Assembly (NCBI RefSeq): GCF_000725345.1
Contig: NZ_CP008852.1
Location: forward strand, 672,001 to 736,000
DNA length: 64,000 nt
Direction: 5' to 3'
Source: Pelosinus sp. UFO1
GTDB taxonomy: Bacteria > Bacillota > Negativicutes > DSM-13327
Shown here: positions 1 to 10,263 of the stretch, in pieces
Numbering within the stretch: position 1 is the first letter of the stretch
How the letters are laid out: each line of letters opens with the position of its first letter
Translations under genes and position numbers: made by a program
The notes under the pieces: model-generated
Seen by the model: only the letters and a program-made list of their open reading frames with translations
Database searches by the model: none
What the model was told of the DNA's origin: nothing

Positions 1-249
1 ACTGAGAAAACCACTGCTATGATGGAAGAAAACAAATATACTTTCGTTGTACCATTGAGAGTTAATAAAGTTGAAATACGTCAAGCAGTAGAACAAATTT
101 TCAAAGTAAAAGTACTAGCTGTGCACACCGTTCGTGTGATGGGTAAAACCAAACGTATGGGCAAGACACAAGGTAAGCGTCCAGATTACAAGAAAGCAAT
201 TGTAAAACTGGCTCCTGGTCAGAATATAGAATTCTTTGAAGGTGTGTAA
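1..249 (+). CDS. rplW: 50S ribosomal protein L23, 5'-truncated by window edge
   Basis: Ribosomal protein L23 binds 23S rRNA near the exit tunnel and docks SRP and trigger factor. The reading frame is open from base 1 (residues TEKTTAMMEENKYTF...), which matches the conserved L23 N-terminal TEK motif. The first ATG at base 19 is therefore internal and the true start lies upstream of the window. The C-terminal part carries the usual K-R-rich loop (GKTKRMGKTQGKRPDYKKA). It lies 30 bp before rplB, the normal S10-operon order. Identity is very secure; only the N-terminus is missing. Confidence 0.96.
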   Translation, partial: TEKTTAMMEENKYTFVVPLRVNKVEIRQAVEQIFKVKVLAVHTVRVMGKTKRMGKTQGKRPDYKKAIVKLAPGQNIEFFEGV

Positions 250-279
250 TCTGAAATTTATTAAGAAGGAGGGGCAACA

Positions 280-1107
280 ATGGCAGTAAAAAGCTTTAAA
301 CCTTATACTCCAAGCCGAAGATTTATGACTGCGTCTAATTTTGAAGAAATTACCGCAGATAAACCAGAGCGTTCGCTAGTTGAGCGTCTACAACAACATG
401 CTGGCCGTAATAACCAAGGTCGTATGACTGTTAGACATCAAGGCGGCGGCCATAAACGCCTGTATAGAATTATTGATTTTAAACGTAATAAAGACGGAAT
501 CGTAGCGAAAGTAGCTACTATCGAGTATGATCCTAATCGTTCTGCTCGCATCGCTCTACTTCACTATGCAGACGGCGAAAAACGTTACATTTTGGCTCCT
601 AATGGCCTAAAAGTTGACGATAAAGTTATGAGTGGTCCTGAAGCGGATATTAAAGTAGGTAACGCGTTACCAATTAAAAATATTCCTGTAGGTACTCAAC
701 TTCATAATATCGAACTTAAAATCGGCAAAGGCGGACAAATGGTTCGTTCTGCTGGTGCATCTGCACAGCTCATGGCAAAAGAAGGCGAGCATGCACTTTT
801 AAGATTACCATCTGGTGAACAACGTAAAGTGCATATTAATTGTAAAGCAACCATTGGCCAAGTGGGTAACTTGGAACATGAAAACATTACAATTGGTAAA
901 GCTGGTCGTTCTCGTTGGCTTGGCATTCGTCCTGCTAACCGTGGTGTTGCGATGAATCCGATTGATCATCCACATGGTGGTGGTGAAGGTCATTCCCCAG
1001 TTGGACGTAAACATCCTGTTACACCTTGGGGTAAACATGCTTATGGTGTTAAAACTCGTCGTAATAAAACATCGAATAAGATGATTGTTAAAAGACGTAC
1101 GAAGTAA
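280..1107 (+). CDS. rplB: 50S ribosomal protein L2
   Basis: L2 is a primary 23S rRNA binding protein needed for subunit association and the peptidyl-transferase region. At 275 residues it is full length. The C-terminal segment with [13 protein letters not shown], including the conserved histidine region, is intact, and the basic tail ends KMIVKRRTK. The start ATG follows AAGGAGGGG at a normal distance. It sits between rplW and rpsS in the S10 operon and is probably co-transcribed with them. Confidence 0.98.
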   Translation: MAVKSFKPYTPSRRFMTASNFEEITADKPERSLVERLQQHAGRNNQGRMTVRHQGGGHKRLYRIIDFKRNKDGIVAKVATIEYDPNRSARIALLHYADGEKRYILAPNGLKVDDKVMSGPEADIKVGNALPIKNIPVGTQLHNIELKIGKGGQMVRSAGASAQLMAKEGEHALLRLPSGEQRKVHINCKATIGQVGNLEHENITIGKAGRSRWLGIRPANRGVAMNPIDHPHGGGEGHSPVGRKHPVTPWGKHAYGVKTRRNKTSNKMIVKRRTK

Positions 1108-1157
1108 TTAAAGCCTGAGTTTACGGGCTAACTGGATAGAGAAGGGAGGCTAATCAA

Positions 1158-1439
1158 GTGTCCAGATCAATTAAAAAGGGACCTTATGTTCATCCGAGTG
1201 TGATGAAGAAAATTGATGCAATGAATGCAGCTGGTGAAAAGAAAGTTATTAAGACCTGGTCGCGTAGTTCTACCATTCTTCCTAATTTTGTCGGACATAC
1301 CGTTGCAGTACATGATGGACGTAAACACGTACCTGTCTATGTTACTGAAGATATGGTAGGTCACAAACTAGGTGAGTTTGCACCTACTCGCACATATAAA
1401 GGGCATTCTGGTTCGGAAAAATCCACATCATTACGGTAA
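1158..1439 (+). CDS. rpsS: 30S ribosomal protein S19
   Basis: S19 binds the head of the small subunit together with S13. The 93-residue protein has the typical start [11 protein letters not shown] and the [10 protein letters not shown] motif near its end. The start codon is GTG with GGGAGG upstream, so the initiator Met is encoded by GTG. Third visible gene of the S10 operon; gap to rplB is 50 bp. Confidence 0.98.
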   Translation: MSRSIKKGPYVHPSVMKKIDAMNAAGEKKVIKTWSRSSTILPNFVGHTVAVHDGRKHVPVYVTEDMVGHKLGEFAPTRTYKGHSGSEKSTSLR

Positions 1440-1471
1440 TGTGGTGAAAGTTACTGGAAGGGGGTTAGTAT

Positions 1472-1804
1472 ATGGAAGCTAAAGCAATTGCAAGACACAT
1501 TCGCATTGCTCCACGTAAAATTCGAGTTGTTATTGACTTGATTCGTGGTAAAAACATTGGTGAAGCTTATGCAATTTTGAAACATACGCCGAAAGTTGGA
1601 TCTGAAGTTCTATTGAAATTACTCCAATCGGCGATTGCAAACGCAGAACACAATTTTGATATGAATTCCGATAAACTTTACGTTTCTGCAGCGTATGTTG
1701 ACCAAGGACCTACATTAAAACGTATTCATCCGCGGTCACGTGGGCAAGCTTTTAAAATTTTAAAACGCAGCAGTCATGTAACAGTTGTTGTAAACGAAAG
1801 ATAA
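1472..1804 (+). CDS. rplV: 50S ribosomal protein L22
   Basis: L22 lines the nascent-peptide exit tunnel through its extended beta-hairpin. The 110 residues include the conserved N-terminal [21 protein letters not shown] and the C-terminal hairpin region [15 protein letters not shown]. The start ATG has GGAAGGGGG upstream. Length and position between rpsS and rpsC are as expected for the S10 operon. Confidence 0.98.
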   Translation: MEAKAIARHIRIAPRKIRVVIDLIRGKNIGEAYAILKHTPKVGSEVLLKLLQSAIANAEHNFDMNSDKLYVSAAYVDQGPTLKRIHPRSRGQAFKILKRSSHVTVVVNER

Positions 1805-1825
1805 CTAGCGAAGGAGGGAAACAAA

Positions 1826-2494
1826 GTGGGTCAAAAAATTCATCCTCATGGGTTACGCCTTGGGATCATTAAGACTTGGGATGCTAAGTGGTATGCTGGT
1901 AAAGACTTTGCTGATAATTTGCATGAAGATATTAAAATTCGTAAATTTATCAAAACAAAAGCTTTCACCGCTGGTATATCCAAAGTAGTTATTGAACGAG
2001 CTGCTAACCGTGTTAAAGTTGTTATTCATACTGCAAAACCTGGTATGATCATTGGTCGTGGTGGCGCCGGTATTGAAGAGTTGAAAAAGAACTTAAAAAC
2101 GCTTACTGGTAAGCAAGTTGATATAAACATTGCGGAAGTTAGACAACCAGATATGGATGCACAATTGGTTGCAGAAAATATTGCTGCTCAATTGGAAAGA
2201 CGTATTGCTTTCCGCCGTGCTATGAAACAATCGATCCAACGCACTATGCGTATGGGCGCAAAAGGTATTAAAGTAATGTGTGGCGGTCGTTTAGGCGGCG
2301 CTGAGATTGCTAGAAGTGAAGCTGCCCGCGAAGGTAGTATTCCTCTTCACACTCTTAGAGCTGACATTGACTATGGTACAGCTGAAGCTCATACTACTTA
2401 TGGCTTAATTGGCGTAAAAGTATGGATTTATAAAGGCGAAATTTTGCCAGAAGTAAAAAAAGCCGCTGCCGCTGTTGAAGGGAGCGAAAAATAA
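1826..2494 (+). CDS. rpsC: 30S ribosomal protein S3
   Basis: S3 forms part of the mRNA entry channel and has intrinsic helicase function with S4/S5. The 222-residue protein has the N-terminal [13 protein letters not shown], a KH-domain [12 protein letters not shown] motif around residues 73-84 and the C-terminal S3 domain with [20 protein letters not shown]. It starts with GTG after AAGGAGGG. The stop overlaps the next ATG by one base (TAATG), so rplP is translationally coupled. Confidence 0.98.
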   Translation: MGQKIHPHGLRLGIIKTWDAKWYAGKDFADNLHEDIKIRKFIKTKAFTAGISKVVIERAANRVKVVIHTAKPGMIIGRGGAGIEELKKNLKTLTGKQVDINIAEVRQPDMDAQLVAENIAAQLERRIAFRRAMKQSIQRTMRMGAKGIKVMCGGRLGGAEIARSEAAREGSIPLHTLRADIDYGTAEAHTTYGLIGVKVWIYKGEILPEVKKAAAAVEGSEK

Positions 2495-2949
2495 TGCTAC
2501 TGCCAAAAAGAGTGAAACATCGTAAACAATTCCGCGGTCGTATGAAAGGTAAAGCCCAAAGAGGCAATACCGTAAGTCATGGCGAGTTCGGTTTGGCAGC
2601 GTTAGAACCAGCTTGGATTACTAACCGTCAAATTGAGGCAGCTCGTATTGCAATGACTCGCTACATTAAACGTGGTGGTAAAGTTTGGATTAAAATATTC
2701 CCAGATAAACCGATTACAGCAAAACCTGCTGAAACTCGTATGGGTAGTGGTAAAGGTTCAACCGAATACTGGGTAGCAGTCGTTAAACCAGGTCGTGTAA
2801 TGTTTGAAATGGATGGCGTTAGCGAAGAAGTGGCTAAAGAAGCTATGCGCTTAGCTGCTCATAAACTTCCTATTAAAACAAAGTTTGTTAAACGGGAAGC
2901 TGTTGCTGAACCGCAAGAAGAAGTGGGTGGTGAAGTACATGAAGGTTAA
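2494..2949 (+). CDS. rplP: 50S ribosomal protein L16
   Basis: L16 is placed near the A-site tRNA elbow of the 50S subunit. The sequence begins [17 protein letters not shown] and contains the conserved RMGSGKGS loop. At 151 residues it is a few residues longer than usual, because of an acidic tail ending [13 protein letters not shown]. That tail overlaps the 5' end of rpmC by 11 bases. Start and stop both overlap neighbours, implying tight coupling of rpsC-rplP-rpmC. Confidence 0.97.
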   Translation: MLLPKRVKHRKQFRGRMKGKAQRGNTVSHGEFGLAALEPAWITNRQIEAARIAMTRYIKRGGKVWIKIFPDKPITAKPAETRMGSGKGSTEYWVAVVKPGRVMFEMDGVSEEVAKEAMRLAAHKLPIKTKFVKREAVAEPQEEVGGEVHEG

Positions 2950-3136
2950 AGATTTCCGTGAAATGAACGCAACTGAACTTAACCAGAAAATAGCTGTACT
3001 TAAAGAAGAATTATTTAACCTCAGATTTCAACTAGCTACTGGTCAGTTGGAAAATCCTATGCGGATTAAAGAAGTTAAAAAAAGTATTGCTAGAGTTAAG
3101 ACAATTCAGCGCGAACAAGAAATGAAACAAGCGTAG
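2939..3136 (+). CDS. rpmC: 50S ribosomal protein L29
   Basis: L29 is a small two-helix protein near the tunnel exit, next to L23. I take the ATG at 2939, giving [17 protein letters not shown], 65 residues, the standard L29 beginning. A frame extension further upstream would only translate rplP sequence in another phase. GGTGGTG lies 7-8 bases upstream within rplP. The conserved [13 protein letters not shown] motif is present. Confidence 0.96.
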   Translation: MKVKDFREMNATELNQKIAVLKEELFNLRFQLATGQLENPMRIKEVKKSIARVKTIQREQEMKQA

Positions 3137-3206
3137 CGTTCTAATAAACGTTCTTAAGTAATAAAGCCGTTAATAGTAAGTAAGAACGGAAGGAGGCTAA
3201 TTGGAC

Positions 3207-3464
3207 GTGAGTGAAAGAAATGACCGTAAGGTTAAAATAGGTAAAGTAATTAGCGATAAAATGGATAAAACCATCGTTGTAGCTATTGAACGTTTGGAAC
3301 AACATCCTCTTTATAAGAAATCAATAAAGAAGACTGTTAAATTTAAAGCTCATGATGAAAACAATGATAGTCATATTGGCGATATTGTAGAGATCATGGA
3401 AACTCGTCCGCTGTCTAAAGATAAGCGCTGGAGAGTTGTGGAAGTTATTGAAAGAGCTAAATAA
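3207..3464 (+). CDS. rpsQ: 30S ribosomal protein S17
   Basis: S17 is a primary 16S rRNA binding OB-fold protein. I choose GTG at 3207 ([19 protein letters not shown]), 10 bases after AAGGAGG; a TTG at 3201 is in frame but only 4 bases from the Shine-Dalgarno. The protein is 85 residues with the typical DKTIVVAIE strand and a C-terminal [14 protein letters not shown] motif. Upstream, between rpmC and rpsQ, the spacer contains an inverted CGTTCTTA/TAAGAACG pair (about 3150-3187). Confidence 0.95.
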   Translation: MSERNDRKVKIGKVISDKMDKTIVVAIERLEQHPLYKKSIKKTVKFKAHDENNDSHIGDIVEIMETRPLSKDKRWRVVEVIERAK

Positions 3465-3466
3465 GT

Positions 3467-3516
3467 GAGGTTTGGAGTTCGCAGTTCGAAAAATTGAACC
3501 TCGGACCTCTAACCTC
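3467..3516 (+). repeat. imperfect inverted repeat inside the ribosomal operon
   Basis: The rpsQ-rplN gap holds an imperfect inverted repeat: a GAGGTTTGGAGTTCGCAGTTC arm pairs with TTGAACCTCGGACCTCTAACCTC across a short A-rich loop, with roughly 15 of 21 positions complementary. It looks like a small GAGGTT/TTCGAGG-type intergenic repeat inserted between coupled genes. It has no T-tract, so a terminator is unlikely. Function not known. Confidence 0.5.
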
Positions 3517-3533
3517 GATAAGGAGGGAACAGG

Positions 3534-3902
3534 ATGATTCAACAACAAACAATCCTTAATGTTGCTGATAACAGCGGTGCGAAACAAATCATGTGCATCA
3601 GGGCATTAGGCGGTTCTTACCGTAGATATGCTAACATTGGTGATGTTATTGTTGCAGCAGTAAAAGCTGCTTCTCCAGGCGGTGCAGTTAAAAAAGGTGA
3701 TGTAGTAAAAGCCGTAGTAGTTCGTTCAAGAAAAGGCTTACGTCGCCCTGATGGTTCTTACATCCGCTTTGATGAGAATGCCGCAGTTATTATTAAGGAA
3801 GATAAAAGCCCTAGAGGGACTCGTATATTTGGGCCAGTAGCGAGAGAACTGCGTGAGAAAGATTTTATGAAGATTATCTCGCTGGCGCCGGAAGTAATCT
3901 AA
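3534..3902 (+). CDS. rplN: 50S ribosomal protein L14
   Basis: L14 contacts 16S rRNA in an inter-subunit bridge. The 122-residue protein begins [17 protein letters not shown] and carries the signature [23 protein letters not shown] and [16 protein letters not shown] start after AAGGAGGG. First gene of the spc-type gene order, here continuous with the S10 genes. Confidence 0.98.
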   Translation: MIQQQTILNVADNSGAKQIMCIRALGGSYRRYANIGDVIVAAVKAASPGGAVKKGDVVKAVVVRSRKGLRRPDGSYIRFDENAAVIIKEDKSPRGTRIFGPVARELREKDFMKIISLAPEVI

Positions 3903-3919
3903 GTTAGGAGGTATCCGGA

Positions 3920-4252
3920 ATGTCAGAAGCGAAAAAATTACACGTCAAAAAAGGCGATAAAATTGTTATTTTGTCTGGTAAAGATAAAGGAAAATCAGGC
4001 AAAATAATCCAAGCATTGCCGAAAAAGAGTAAAGTTGTAGTAGAAGGTCTTAATACAGTAAAACGTCATACAAAACCTTCACAAAACTTGCCTCAAGGCG
4101 GAATTATCGTAAAAGAAGCTCCGTTACATTCAGCAAAAGTTATGCTGGTGTGCCCTGCTTGCGATAAACCAACACGCATTAAAAAAACGTCTCTTGCAAG
4201 TGGAGCATTCGTTCGTACTTGTAAAAAATGTGGCGAAGTTATTGATAAATAA
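3920..4252 (+). CDS. rplX: 50S ribosomal protein L24 with C-terminal CxxC pairs
   Basis: L24 is an assembly initiator of the 50S subunit. A KOW motif ([20 protein letters not shown]) lies near the N-terminus. The C-terminus has CPACDKPTR and RTCKKCGE, four cysteines in two CxxC pairs, so it probably binds zinc as in some Firmicute L24 proteins. Length 110 residues, ATG start, good AGGAGGT. Lies between rplN and rplE. Confidence 0.97.
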   Translation: MSEAKKLHVKKGDKIVILSGKDKGKSGKIIQALPKKSKVVVEGLNTVKRHTKPSQNLPQGGIIVKEAPLHSAKVMLVCPACDKPTRIKKTSLASGAFVRTCKKCGEVIDK

Positions 4253-4277
4253 TCACGCAGAAAGGAGGTAACTACAC

Positions 4278-4817
4278 TTGTCCAGAATGAAAGAAAAGTA
4301 TAGTGATGAAGTAGCCAAAGCGTTAATGGAAAAATTTGGTTACAAAAACATTATGGAAATTCCTAAAATTGAAAAAGTGGTTTTAAATATGGGCGTAGGA
4401 GAAGCAGTTAGCAATCCTAAAGTCCTAGATGTTGCAATCAATGATATGACGATTATTGCCGGTCAAAAACCAGTAGTAACTCGTGCAAAAAAATCAATTG
4501 CTGCATTTAAAGTCCGTGAAGGTATGCCAATCGGCGCTAAAGTTACCCTGCGTGGGCAACGTATGTATGAGTTTTTAGATAAACTATTAAACATTGCATT
4601 ACCACGTGTTCGCGATTTCCGCGGCGTTAGCCCAAAATCTTTTGATGGTCGTGGTAACTATTCTATGGGGATTAAAGAACAATTAATATTCCCTGAAATT
4701 GAGTATGACAAAGTGGATAAAGTTCGTGGTATGGATATTATTATCGTAACCACTGCGAAAACGGATGAAGAGGCACGCGAACTGTTAAAGCTTATGGGCA
4801 TGCCGTTCAGTGCGTAA
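4278..4817 (+). CDS. rplE: 50S ribosomal protein L5
   Basis: L5 binds 5S rRNA and forms the central protuberance. The 179-residue protein has the conserved [13 protein letters not shown] motif and the [22 protein letters not shown] region. The start is TTG at 4278, 8 bases after AAAGGAGGT; an ATG three codons later is less well spaced. Spc-operon position is standard. Confidence 0.97.
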   Translation: MSRMKEKYSDEVAKALMEKFGYKNIMEIPKIEKVVLNMGVGEAVSNPKVLDVAINDMTIIAGQKPVVTRAKKSIAAFKVREGMPIGAKVTLRGQRMYEFLDKLLNIALPRVRDFRGVSPKSFDGRGNYSMGIKEQLIFPEIEYDKVDKVRGMDIIIVTTAKTDEEARELLKLMGMPFSA

Positions 4818-4831
4818 AAGGAGGGACACTC

Positions 4832-5017
4832 GTGGCCAAGAAAGCATTAATTGAAAAATGGAAGCTCGAACCTAAGTTTAGCGTGCGTAAGCACAATAGA
4901 TGTAAGGTCTGCGGTCGTCCACATGGTTACTTACGTAAATTTGAAATGTGCCGTATTTGTTTTAGGGAATTGAGCTATAAAGGTGTCATTCCTGGGATAA
5001 CTAAGGCTAGCTGGTAG
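4832..5017 (+). CDS. rpsN: 30S ribosomal protein S14, zinc (type Z) form
   Basis: Short 61-residue S14 with a zinc ribbon: C24-x2-C27 and C40-x2-C43 are all present, which identifies the zinc-dependent type typical of Firmicutes. Start GTG after AAAAGGAGGG. Sits between rplE and rpsH as usual. Many Firmicutes also keep a zinc-free paralogue elsewhere; none is visible in this window. Confidence 0.97.
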   Translation: MAKKALIEKWKLEPKFSVRKHNRCKVCGRPHGYLRKFEMCRICFRELSYKGVIPGITKASW

Positions 5018-5041
5018 ATTACAGGAAGGAGGTAATGTTAA

Positions 5042-5440
5042 ATGGTAATGACCGATCCAATTGCAGATATGCTTACTCGTATTCGTAATGCAAACTCGGT
5101 TTATCATGATAAAGTAGAAATTCCTGCTTCAAAAATTAAGCAAGCAATTGCTCAAGTTCTAAAGGCAGAAGGCTTTATTAAGGATTTTGAAATTGTTAAA
5201 GATGATAAACAAGGTGTGCTAAGAGCAAGTTTAAAATATGGACCTAATCGTGAAAAGGTAATTACTGGCATTAAACGTATTTCAAAACCTGGATTGCGTG
5301 TATATGCAAGAAAAGATCAAATGCCCCGCGTATTGGGTGGCCTAGGAGTTGCAATTATTTCAACTTCTAAGGGAATTATGACTGATAAGCAAGCTCGCCG
5401 CGATGGACTTGGTGGCGAAGTATTAGCTTTCGTCTGGTAA
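5042..5440 (+). CDS. rpsH: 30S ribosomal protein S8
   Basis: S8 binds the central domain of 16S rRNA and in several bacteria is a translational autoregulator of the spc operon. The 132-residue protein has [16 protein letters not shown] at the start and the C-terminal [20 protein letters not shown] motif. ATG 5042 is 8 bases after AAGGAGGT; an in-frame ATG two codons on is the alternative. Confidence 0.97.
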   Translation: MVMTDPIADMLTRIRNANSVYHDKVEIPASKIKQAIAQVLKAEGFIKDFEIVKDDKQGVLRASLKYGPNREKVITGIKRISKPGLRVYARKDQMPRVLGGLGVAIISTSKGIMTDKQARRDGLGGEVLAFVW

Positions 5441-5465
5441 TTTTTGTAGTTAAGGAGGTGCACAT

Positions 5466-6017
5466 ATGTCAAGAATCGGTAGAATGCCGATTGCTATTCC
5501 TGCCGGCGTAACTGTTACGATTGGCGAAGGCAATTTGGTATCTGTAAAAGGCCCTAAAGGCGAATTGACTCGTGCCATTCATAAAGATATGATATTGGAA
5601 CTAGAAGACAATACCCTTGTTGTAAAAAGGCCTTCAGATGAAAAACAACATAGATCATTGCATGGTTTGACTCGTACCTTATTGTCCAACATGGTAACTG
5701 GTGTTACTCAAGGTTTCACAAAAACTCTTGAAATTGTTGGCGTTGGTTACAGAGCAGCAAAAGTAGGTAACAAAGTAGCATTAACATTAGGTTTCTCTCA
5801 TCCTTTAGAAGTTGAGCCTCCTACTGGCATGTCTCTAGATGTTCCTGCTCCAAACAGAATTGTTGTTTCTGGTATTAATAAAGAAGATGTTGGCGCGTTA
5901 GCAGCTAAAATCCGTAAGTATAGACAACCTGAACCTTATAAAGGTAAAGGCGTTCGTTATGAAGGTGAAGTTGTTCGCCGTAAAGTAGGTAAAGCAGGCG
6001 GTAAAGGTAAGAAGTAG
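5466..6017 (+). CDS. rplF: 50S ribosomal protein L6
   Basis: L6 stabilises the sarcin-ricin loop region of 23S rRNA. It begins [15 protein letters not shown], and the C-terminal repeat carries the conserved [18 protein letters not shown] motif. Length 183 residues, ATG start, AAGGAGGTG. Ends in a glycine/lysine-rich tail. Standard spc position. Confidence 0.98.
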   Translation: MSRIGRMPIAIPAGVTVTIGEGNLVSVKGPKGELTRAIHKDMILELEDNTLVVKRPSDEKQHRSLHGLTRTLLSNMVTGVTQGFTKTLEIVGVGYRAAKVGNKVALTLGFSHPLEVEPPTGMSLDVPAPNRIVVSGINKEDVGALAAKIRKYRQPEPYKGKGVRYEGEVVRRKVGKAGGKGKK

Positions 6018-6042
6018 ATTTTAAGCGAAAGGAGTGACCACT

Positions 6043-6405
6043 TTGCTTCGTAAAGGAATTAAGAATGAGGCTAGGCAAAAACGCCATTTACGTGTACGTA
6101 AACTTGTTACAGGTACTGCAGCAAGACCACGTTTAAATGTATTTCGTAGCTTAAGTCATATTTATGCACAAGTTATTGATGATGTTACTGGTACTACTTT
6201 GGTAGCGGCTAGTACTATGGATAAAGATTTAGGCTTAACATATGGCGGTAATACAGAAGCAGCTAAGGCTGTAGGTGCAGCAGTTGCAACACGTGCATTA
6301 GCAAAAGGTATTAACAAAGTGGTATTTGACCGTGGTGGTTATATTTATCATGGTAGAGTAGCAGCTTTGGCCCAAGCAGCGCGTGAAGCAGGGCTGGAAT
6401 TTTAA
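6043..6405 (+). CDS. rplR: 50S ribosomal protein L18
   Basis: L18 binds 5S rRNA with L5. I choose TTG at 6043 ([19 protein letters not shown]), 8 bases after AAAGGAG; a GTG at 6034 is in frame but overlaps that ribosome binding site. This gives 120 residues, the usual size. The conserved [20 protein letters not shown] and [16 protein letters not shown] motifs are intact. Confidence 0.96.
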   Translation: MLRKGIKNEARQKRHLRVRKLVTGTAARPRLNVFRSLSHIYAQVIDDVTGTTLVAASTMDKDLGLTYGGNTEAAKAVGAAVATRALAKGINKVVFDRGGYIYHGRVAALAQAAREAGLEF

Positions 6406-6423
6406 GCAAAAGGAGGTAAATGA

Positions 6424-6924
6424 ATGTCCAGAATTGATTACACAACTCTCGATTTAAAAGAGAAAGTTGTATTCATAAACAGGGTTGCTAAAGTAGTAAA
6501 AGGCGGTCGCCGTTTTTCCTTTAGTGCGCTAGTTGTTGTTGGTGACGAAAATGGTCACGTTGGAGCTGGCTTAGGTAAAGCTGGTGAAGTGCCTGAAGCA
6601 ATCAGAAAAGGTGTGGAAGATGCTAAAAAGAACTTAATTAACGTTCCTTTGGTAGGCACCACTATTCCTCATCAAATTTTAGGTGTATTCGGCGCTGGTA
6701 AAGTATTTATGAAACCTGCATCGGAAGGTACTGGTGTTATTGCTGGTGGTCCAGCACGTGCTGTACTTGAACTTGCCGGGATTCATGATATCTTAACTAA
6801 ATCCCTTGGTTCTTCTAATGCTAATAACATGGTACGTGCTACTTTAACCGGTTTGAAGCAATTGAAACGTGCTGAAGAAGTAGCCGCACTTCGCGGTAAA
6901 ACCGTTCAGGAACTTTTGGGTTAA
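6424..6924 (+). CDS. rpsE: 30S ribosomal protein S5
   Basis: S5 contributes to decoding accuracy and the mRNA entry channel. The dsRBD-like N-terminal domain has [21 protein letters not shown] and the C-terminal domain [17 protein letters not shown]. Length 166 residues; ATG after AAAGGAGG. Continuous with rplR and rpmD. Confidence 0.98.
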   Translation: MSRIDYTTLDLKEKVVFINRVAKVVKGGRRFSFSALVVVGDENGHVGAGLGKAGEVPEAIRKGVEDAKKNLINVPLVGTTIPHQILGVFGAGKVFMKPASEGTGVIAGGPARAVLELAGIHDILTKSLGSSNANNMVRATLTGLKQLKRAEEVAALRGKTVQELLG

Positions 6925-6936
6925 GGAGGAATTATA

Positions 6937-7122
6937 ATGGCAACACTCAAAATCACTCTTACCAGAAGCCTGATCGGCAGACCAGAAGATCAACGAGCTA
7001 CTGTAAAGGCTCTGGGGCTTAAGAAAACAAATACTTTCGTAATGCAACAAGATACTCCAGTTATCCGCGGCATGGTTCGCAAAGTGGAGCATTTAGTTAC
7101 GGTTGAAGAAATACAAGACTAA
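6937..7122 (+). CDS. rpmD: 50S ribosomal protein L30
   Basis: Small 61-residue L30 with the signature [24 protein letters not shown] and C-terminal [19 protein letters not shown] start after AAGGAGG, 12 bases behind rpsE. Family length is normal. Confidence 0.97.
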   Translation: MATLKITLTRSLIGRPEDQRATVKALGLKKTNTFVMQQDTPVIRGMVRKVEHLVTVEEIQD

Positions 7123-7142
7123 TTAGAGAGGAGGCGCTAATA

Positions 7143-7583
7143 ATGAAATTGCATGAATTAGCACCTACGCCTGGTTCAAAGAAAGTGCGCACTCGTGTTG
7201 GTCGCGGCTTGGGTTCAGGTCTTGGCAAAACATCGGGTAAAGGTCATAAAGGTCAGAATTCTCGCGCTGGCGGCGGTACTCGTCCTGGTTTTGAAGGCGG
7301 TCAAATGCCTCTTTACCGTAGATTGCCAAAACGCGGTTTTTACAACAAATTTGCAAAAGATTATGCAGAAGTAAATATTTCTGACTTGAATCGTTTTGAA
7401 AATGGTTCAGTTGTTGACCCTGTAGCTTTAGTTGAAACTGGTGTATTGAAAAATGTTCGTGACGGCGTACGTATCTTGGGTAACGGCGAACTGACAAAAT
7501 CACTTACTGTAATTGCTAACGGCTTCACTAAGTCAGCTGAAGAAAAAATTATAGCAGCTGGCGGAAAAGTTGAGGTGGTCTAA
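7143..7583 (+). CDS. rplO: 50S ribosomal protein L15
   Basis: L15 binds 23S rRNA late in 50S assembly. The N-terminus [14 protein letters not shown] and the glycine-rich [20 protein letters not shown] region are typical, followed by [15 protein letters not shown]. Length 146 residues. The stop codon directly abuts the secY start (7583/7584), a usual arrangement that couples SecY synthesis to the ribosomal genes. Confidence 0.98.
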   Translation: MKLHELAPTPGSKKVRTRVGRGLGSGLGKTSGKGHKGQNSRAGGGTRPGFEGGQMPLYRRLPKRGFYNKFAKDYAEVNISDLNRFENGSVVDPVALVETGVLKNVRDGVRILGNGELTKSLTVIANGFTKSAEEKIIAAGGKVEVV

Positions 7584-8840
7584 GTGCTTTCTGCTCTGTC
7601 CAATATACTAAAGATCACTGAGCTTAGACAAAAGGTAGTTTTTACCCTAGCCATGTTTTTAGTATTCAGAGCTGGAACGCATATTCCAGTTCCTGGAGTA
7701 GATGTTTCTGTTATTGAACAAATGTTTTCTAGTGGTAACCTATTTGGTTTACTAGATTTGTTTTCTGGTGGAGCATTAAGTAAGTTTTCCATCTTTGCAA
7801 TGAGTATTACACCCTATATTAATGCTTCTATTATTATGCAGCTCATAACTGTTGTTGTCCCAACCTTTGAACAATGGTCTAAAGAGGGCGAGGAAGGTCG
7901 TAAAAAGTTAACACAAATTACTCGTTACGGCACCGTTCTTCTAGGATTTATTCAGGCAATTGGTATGGCAATTGGACTGAAAGCCGCAATTATTAATCCA
8001 GGCATTGCTTCTACAATATTGATTGCATTGACACTTACAGCAGGAACTACTTTCCTAATGTGGCTTGGAGAGCAAATTACTGAAAAAGGTATTGGTAATG
8101 GCATTTCGCTAATTATCTTTGCCGGGATTGTATCAAGATTACCTGATGGTTTGTATATGTTATATCAATATCTTGCCGCAGGTACCATTAATTTCTTCAA
8201 TGTATTGTTATTCGTGATTATTGCTGTGGCCATGATTGTTTTGGTAATTGCCATTACACAAGGTCAACGAAGAATTCCGGTACAATATGCTAAACGAGTA
8301 GTTGGTCGTAAAACCTATGGTGGTCACTCTACTCACATTCCGCTGAAAGTAAATCAAGCGGGAGTTATACCAATAATCTTTGCGTCATCCGTGCTGATGT
8401 TTCCAGTAACTATTGCCCAGTTTGTTGATATTCCCTGGGTAAAAACCGTGGCAGGCTGGTTTGCGTGGGGTACGCCGCTACAAACAACATTGTATGCGCT
8501 ACTCATTATTTTCTTCACGTATTTCTATACTGCGGTTACTTTGAACATATCGGATATGGCAGAGAACATGAAAAAATACGGTGGTTTTATTCCAGGACTG
8601 CGCCCGGGTAAACCGACTGCTGATTATTTGGATCGAGTCATGACCAGAATCACCCTTGCAGGTTCAGTGTTTCTTGCAGGTATTGCCATACTGCCCAACT
8701 TTATTGCAGCTGTGACAAATATTCCAGGGTTAAATTTTGGCGGTACCGCCCTTTTAATTGTGGTAGGCGTGGCACTTGACACAATGAAGCAAATAGAGGC
8801 CATTGTTCTAATGCGTCACTATCAAGGCTTTATGAAGTAG
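7584..8840 (+). CDS. secY: preprotein translocase subunit SecY
   Basis: Core pore of the Sec translocon in the inner membrane, partner of SecE/SecG and SecA. At 418 residues with about ten hydrophobic segments it is full length. Typical motifs include the HIPVPGVD loop, [42 protein letters not shown], and [13 protein letters not shown] in the cytoplasmic C5 loop. GTG start immediately after the rplO stop, with GAGGTGG inside rplO as ribosome binding site. Confidence 0.98.
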   Translation: MLSALSNILKITELRQKVVFTLAMFLVFRAGTHIPVPGVDVSVIEQMFSSGNLFGLLDLFSGGALSKFSIFAMSITPYINASIIMQLITVVVPTFEQWSKEGEEGRKKLTQITRYGTVLLGFIQAIGMAIGLKAAIINPGIASTILIALTLTAGTTFLMWLGEQITEKGIGNGISLIIFAGIVSRLPDGLYMLYQYLAAGTINFFNVLLFVIIAVAMIVLVIAITQGQRRIPVQYAKRVVGRKTYGGHSTHIPLKVNQAGVIPIIFASSVLMFPVTIAQFVDIPWVKTVAGWFAWGTPLQTTLYALLIIFFTYFYTAVTLNISDMAENMKKYGGFIPGLRPGKPTADYLDRVMTRITLAGSVFLAGIAILPNFIAAVTNIPGLNFGGTALLIVVGVALDTMKQIEAIVLMRHYQGFMK

Positions 8841-8854
8841 GGAGGTCGCTTCGC

Positions 8855-9502
8855 ATGTATATCCTGTTAATGGGACCGCCTGGGGCTGGTAAAGGTACAC
8901 AGGCGGCTGAATTAGTTGCAGAGTTTCAAGTCCCCCACATATCAACAGGCGATATGTTTCGTGCTGCTGTAAAGGAAGGAACTGAACTTGGCAAACAAGC
9001 GAAAGCTTGTATGGATGCTGGGCAACTAGTACCTGATAGTATCACTATTGGGATAGTAAAAGAAAGACTGGCTAAACCCGATTGTCATAAAGGTTTTATT
9101 CTAGATGGGTTCCCGCGTACAATTGAACAAGCGAACGCTTTAGATGGTACACTGGTTGAACTCGGAATAAAACTAGATCGTGTAGTTAACATCACTGTTC
9201 CTACGGAAGATTTAATTAGTCGCATGACAGGGCGTCGTATCTGCAAAGGTTGTGGCGCTACCTTCCATGTATTATTTAATCCTTCTACAGTTGACGGTAA
9301 ATGTGATAAATGCGATGGTGAATTATATCAACGTGCTGATGATACGGAAGAAACAGTTACAAAGCGTTTATCCGTATATAACGGTCAGACGAAACCATTA
9401 ATTGAATACTATCAAGACAAAGGTCTTTATAGCGAAATTGATGGACGTCAAGCGATCGATAAGGTATTTTCTGATATAGTTCACAGCTTGAGGGGCGAGT
9501 AG
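8855..9502 (+). CDS. adk: adenylate kinase, zinc-binding form
   Basis: Catalyses ATP + AMP = 2 ADP. P-loop GPPGAGKGT is at residues 7-15, the FILDGFPRT motif near 81-89, and the LID domain carries four cysteines (C130, C133, C150, C153) that make a structural zinc site, the Gram-positive type. Length 215 residues is standard for the long form. Located between secY and map as in many Firmicutes. Confidence 0.98.
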   Translation: MYILLMGPPGAGKGTQAAELVAEFQVPHISTGDMFRAAVKEGTELGKQAKACMDAGQLVPDSITIGIVKERLAKPDCHKGFILDGFPRTIEQANALDGTLVELGIKLDRVVNITVPTEDLISRMTGRRICKGCGATFHVLFNPSTVDGKCDKCDGELYQRADDTEETVTKRLSVYNGQTKPLIEYYQDKGLYSEIDGRQAIDKVFSDIVHSLRGE

Positions 9503-9504
9503 GT

Positions 9505-10251
9505 ATGATCATCCTTAAATCAGAGCGGGAAATCAATTACTTGCGTGATGCAGGTAAGATAGTGGCTGAAACACTAGATGAAGTTAAAAAAGCTGTTAAG
9601 CCCGGAGTCACTACGCTAGATCTGGATCAGATTGCCGAAAAATATATTAAAAGCCGTGATGCTATCCCTGCTTTTAAGGGATACCATGGTTTTGCAGGAA
9701 ACATTTGTTCTTCAATAAATGAAGAAGTAGTACATGGCATTCCAGGGTTAAGAAAGTTAAAAACTGGAGATAATGTTAGTATTGATATTGGAGCGGTAAT
9801 AAATGGATACAATGGTGATGCCGCGATTACAGTGCCTGTTGGTGAAGTAGATGCTGAAGTGCAAAAGCTTTTGGATGTTACAGAAGAGTCTTTGTATAAA
9901 GGTATTGAACAAGCCGTCATAGGCAATCGTCTAAGCGACATTTCCCATGCCGTTCAGATTCACGCAGAACAACATGGATTTGGTGTAGTGCGTGATTATG
10001 TTGGGCATGGCATTGGACGGAGTATGCATGAAGATCCTCAAGTGCCAAATTATGGCGCTCCTGGCCGTGGTCCACGATTAAAGGCTGGTATGACCTTGGC
10101 CATAGAGCCGATGGTCAATCTGGGCACATATGAAGTAAAGACACTTGACGACGGTTGGACGGTTGTAACTCTTGACGGCAAGCGCTCAGCGCATTTTGAA
10201 CATTCAATTGCTATCACGGATGGTAAGCCGGAGATTCTAACTAAGTTATAG
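9505..10251 (+). CDS. map: methionine aminopeptidase, type I
   Basis: Removes the N-terminal Met from nascent proteins. It is 248 residues with the pita-bread fold ligands visible: D in SIDIGA, D in GYNGDAA, H in VGHGIG, E in AIEPM and E in FEHSIAI. No N-terminal extension, so the short type Ia form. Starts ATG two bases after the adk stop region. Confidence 0.97.
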   Translation: MIILKSEREINYLRDAGKIVAETLDEVKKAVKPGVTTLDLDQIAEKYIKSRDAIPAFKGYHGFAGNICSSINEEVVHGIPGLRKLKTGDNVSIDIGAVINGYNGDAAITVPVGEVDAEVQKLLDVTEESLYKGIEQAVIGNRLSDISHAVQIHAEQHGFGVVRDYVGHGIGRSMHEDPQVPNYGAPGRGPRLKAGMTLAIEPMVNLGTYEVKTLDDGWTVVTLDGKRSAHFEHSIAITDGKPEILTKL

Positions 10252-10263
10252 GGGGCAGCTCTG

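Noticed and set aside
19-249. rplW starting at ATG 19
   Set aside because: The frame is open to base 1 and the preceding residues TEKTTA belong to the conserved L23 N-terminus.
2885-3136. Longer L29 beginning at 2885
   Set aside because: The extra 18 residues overlap rplP in another phase, and MKVKDFREM at 2939 is the family start.
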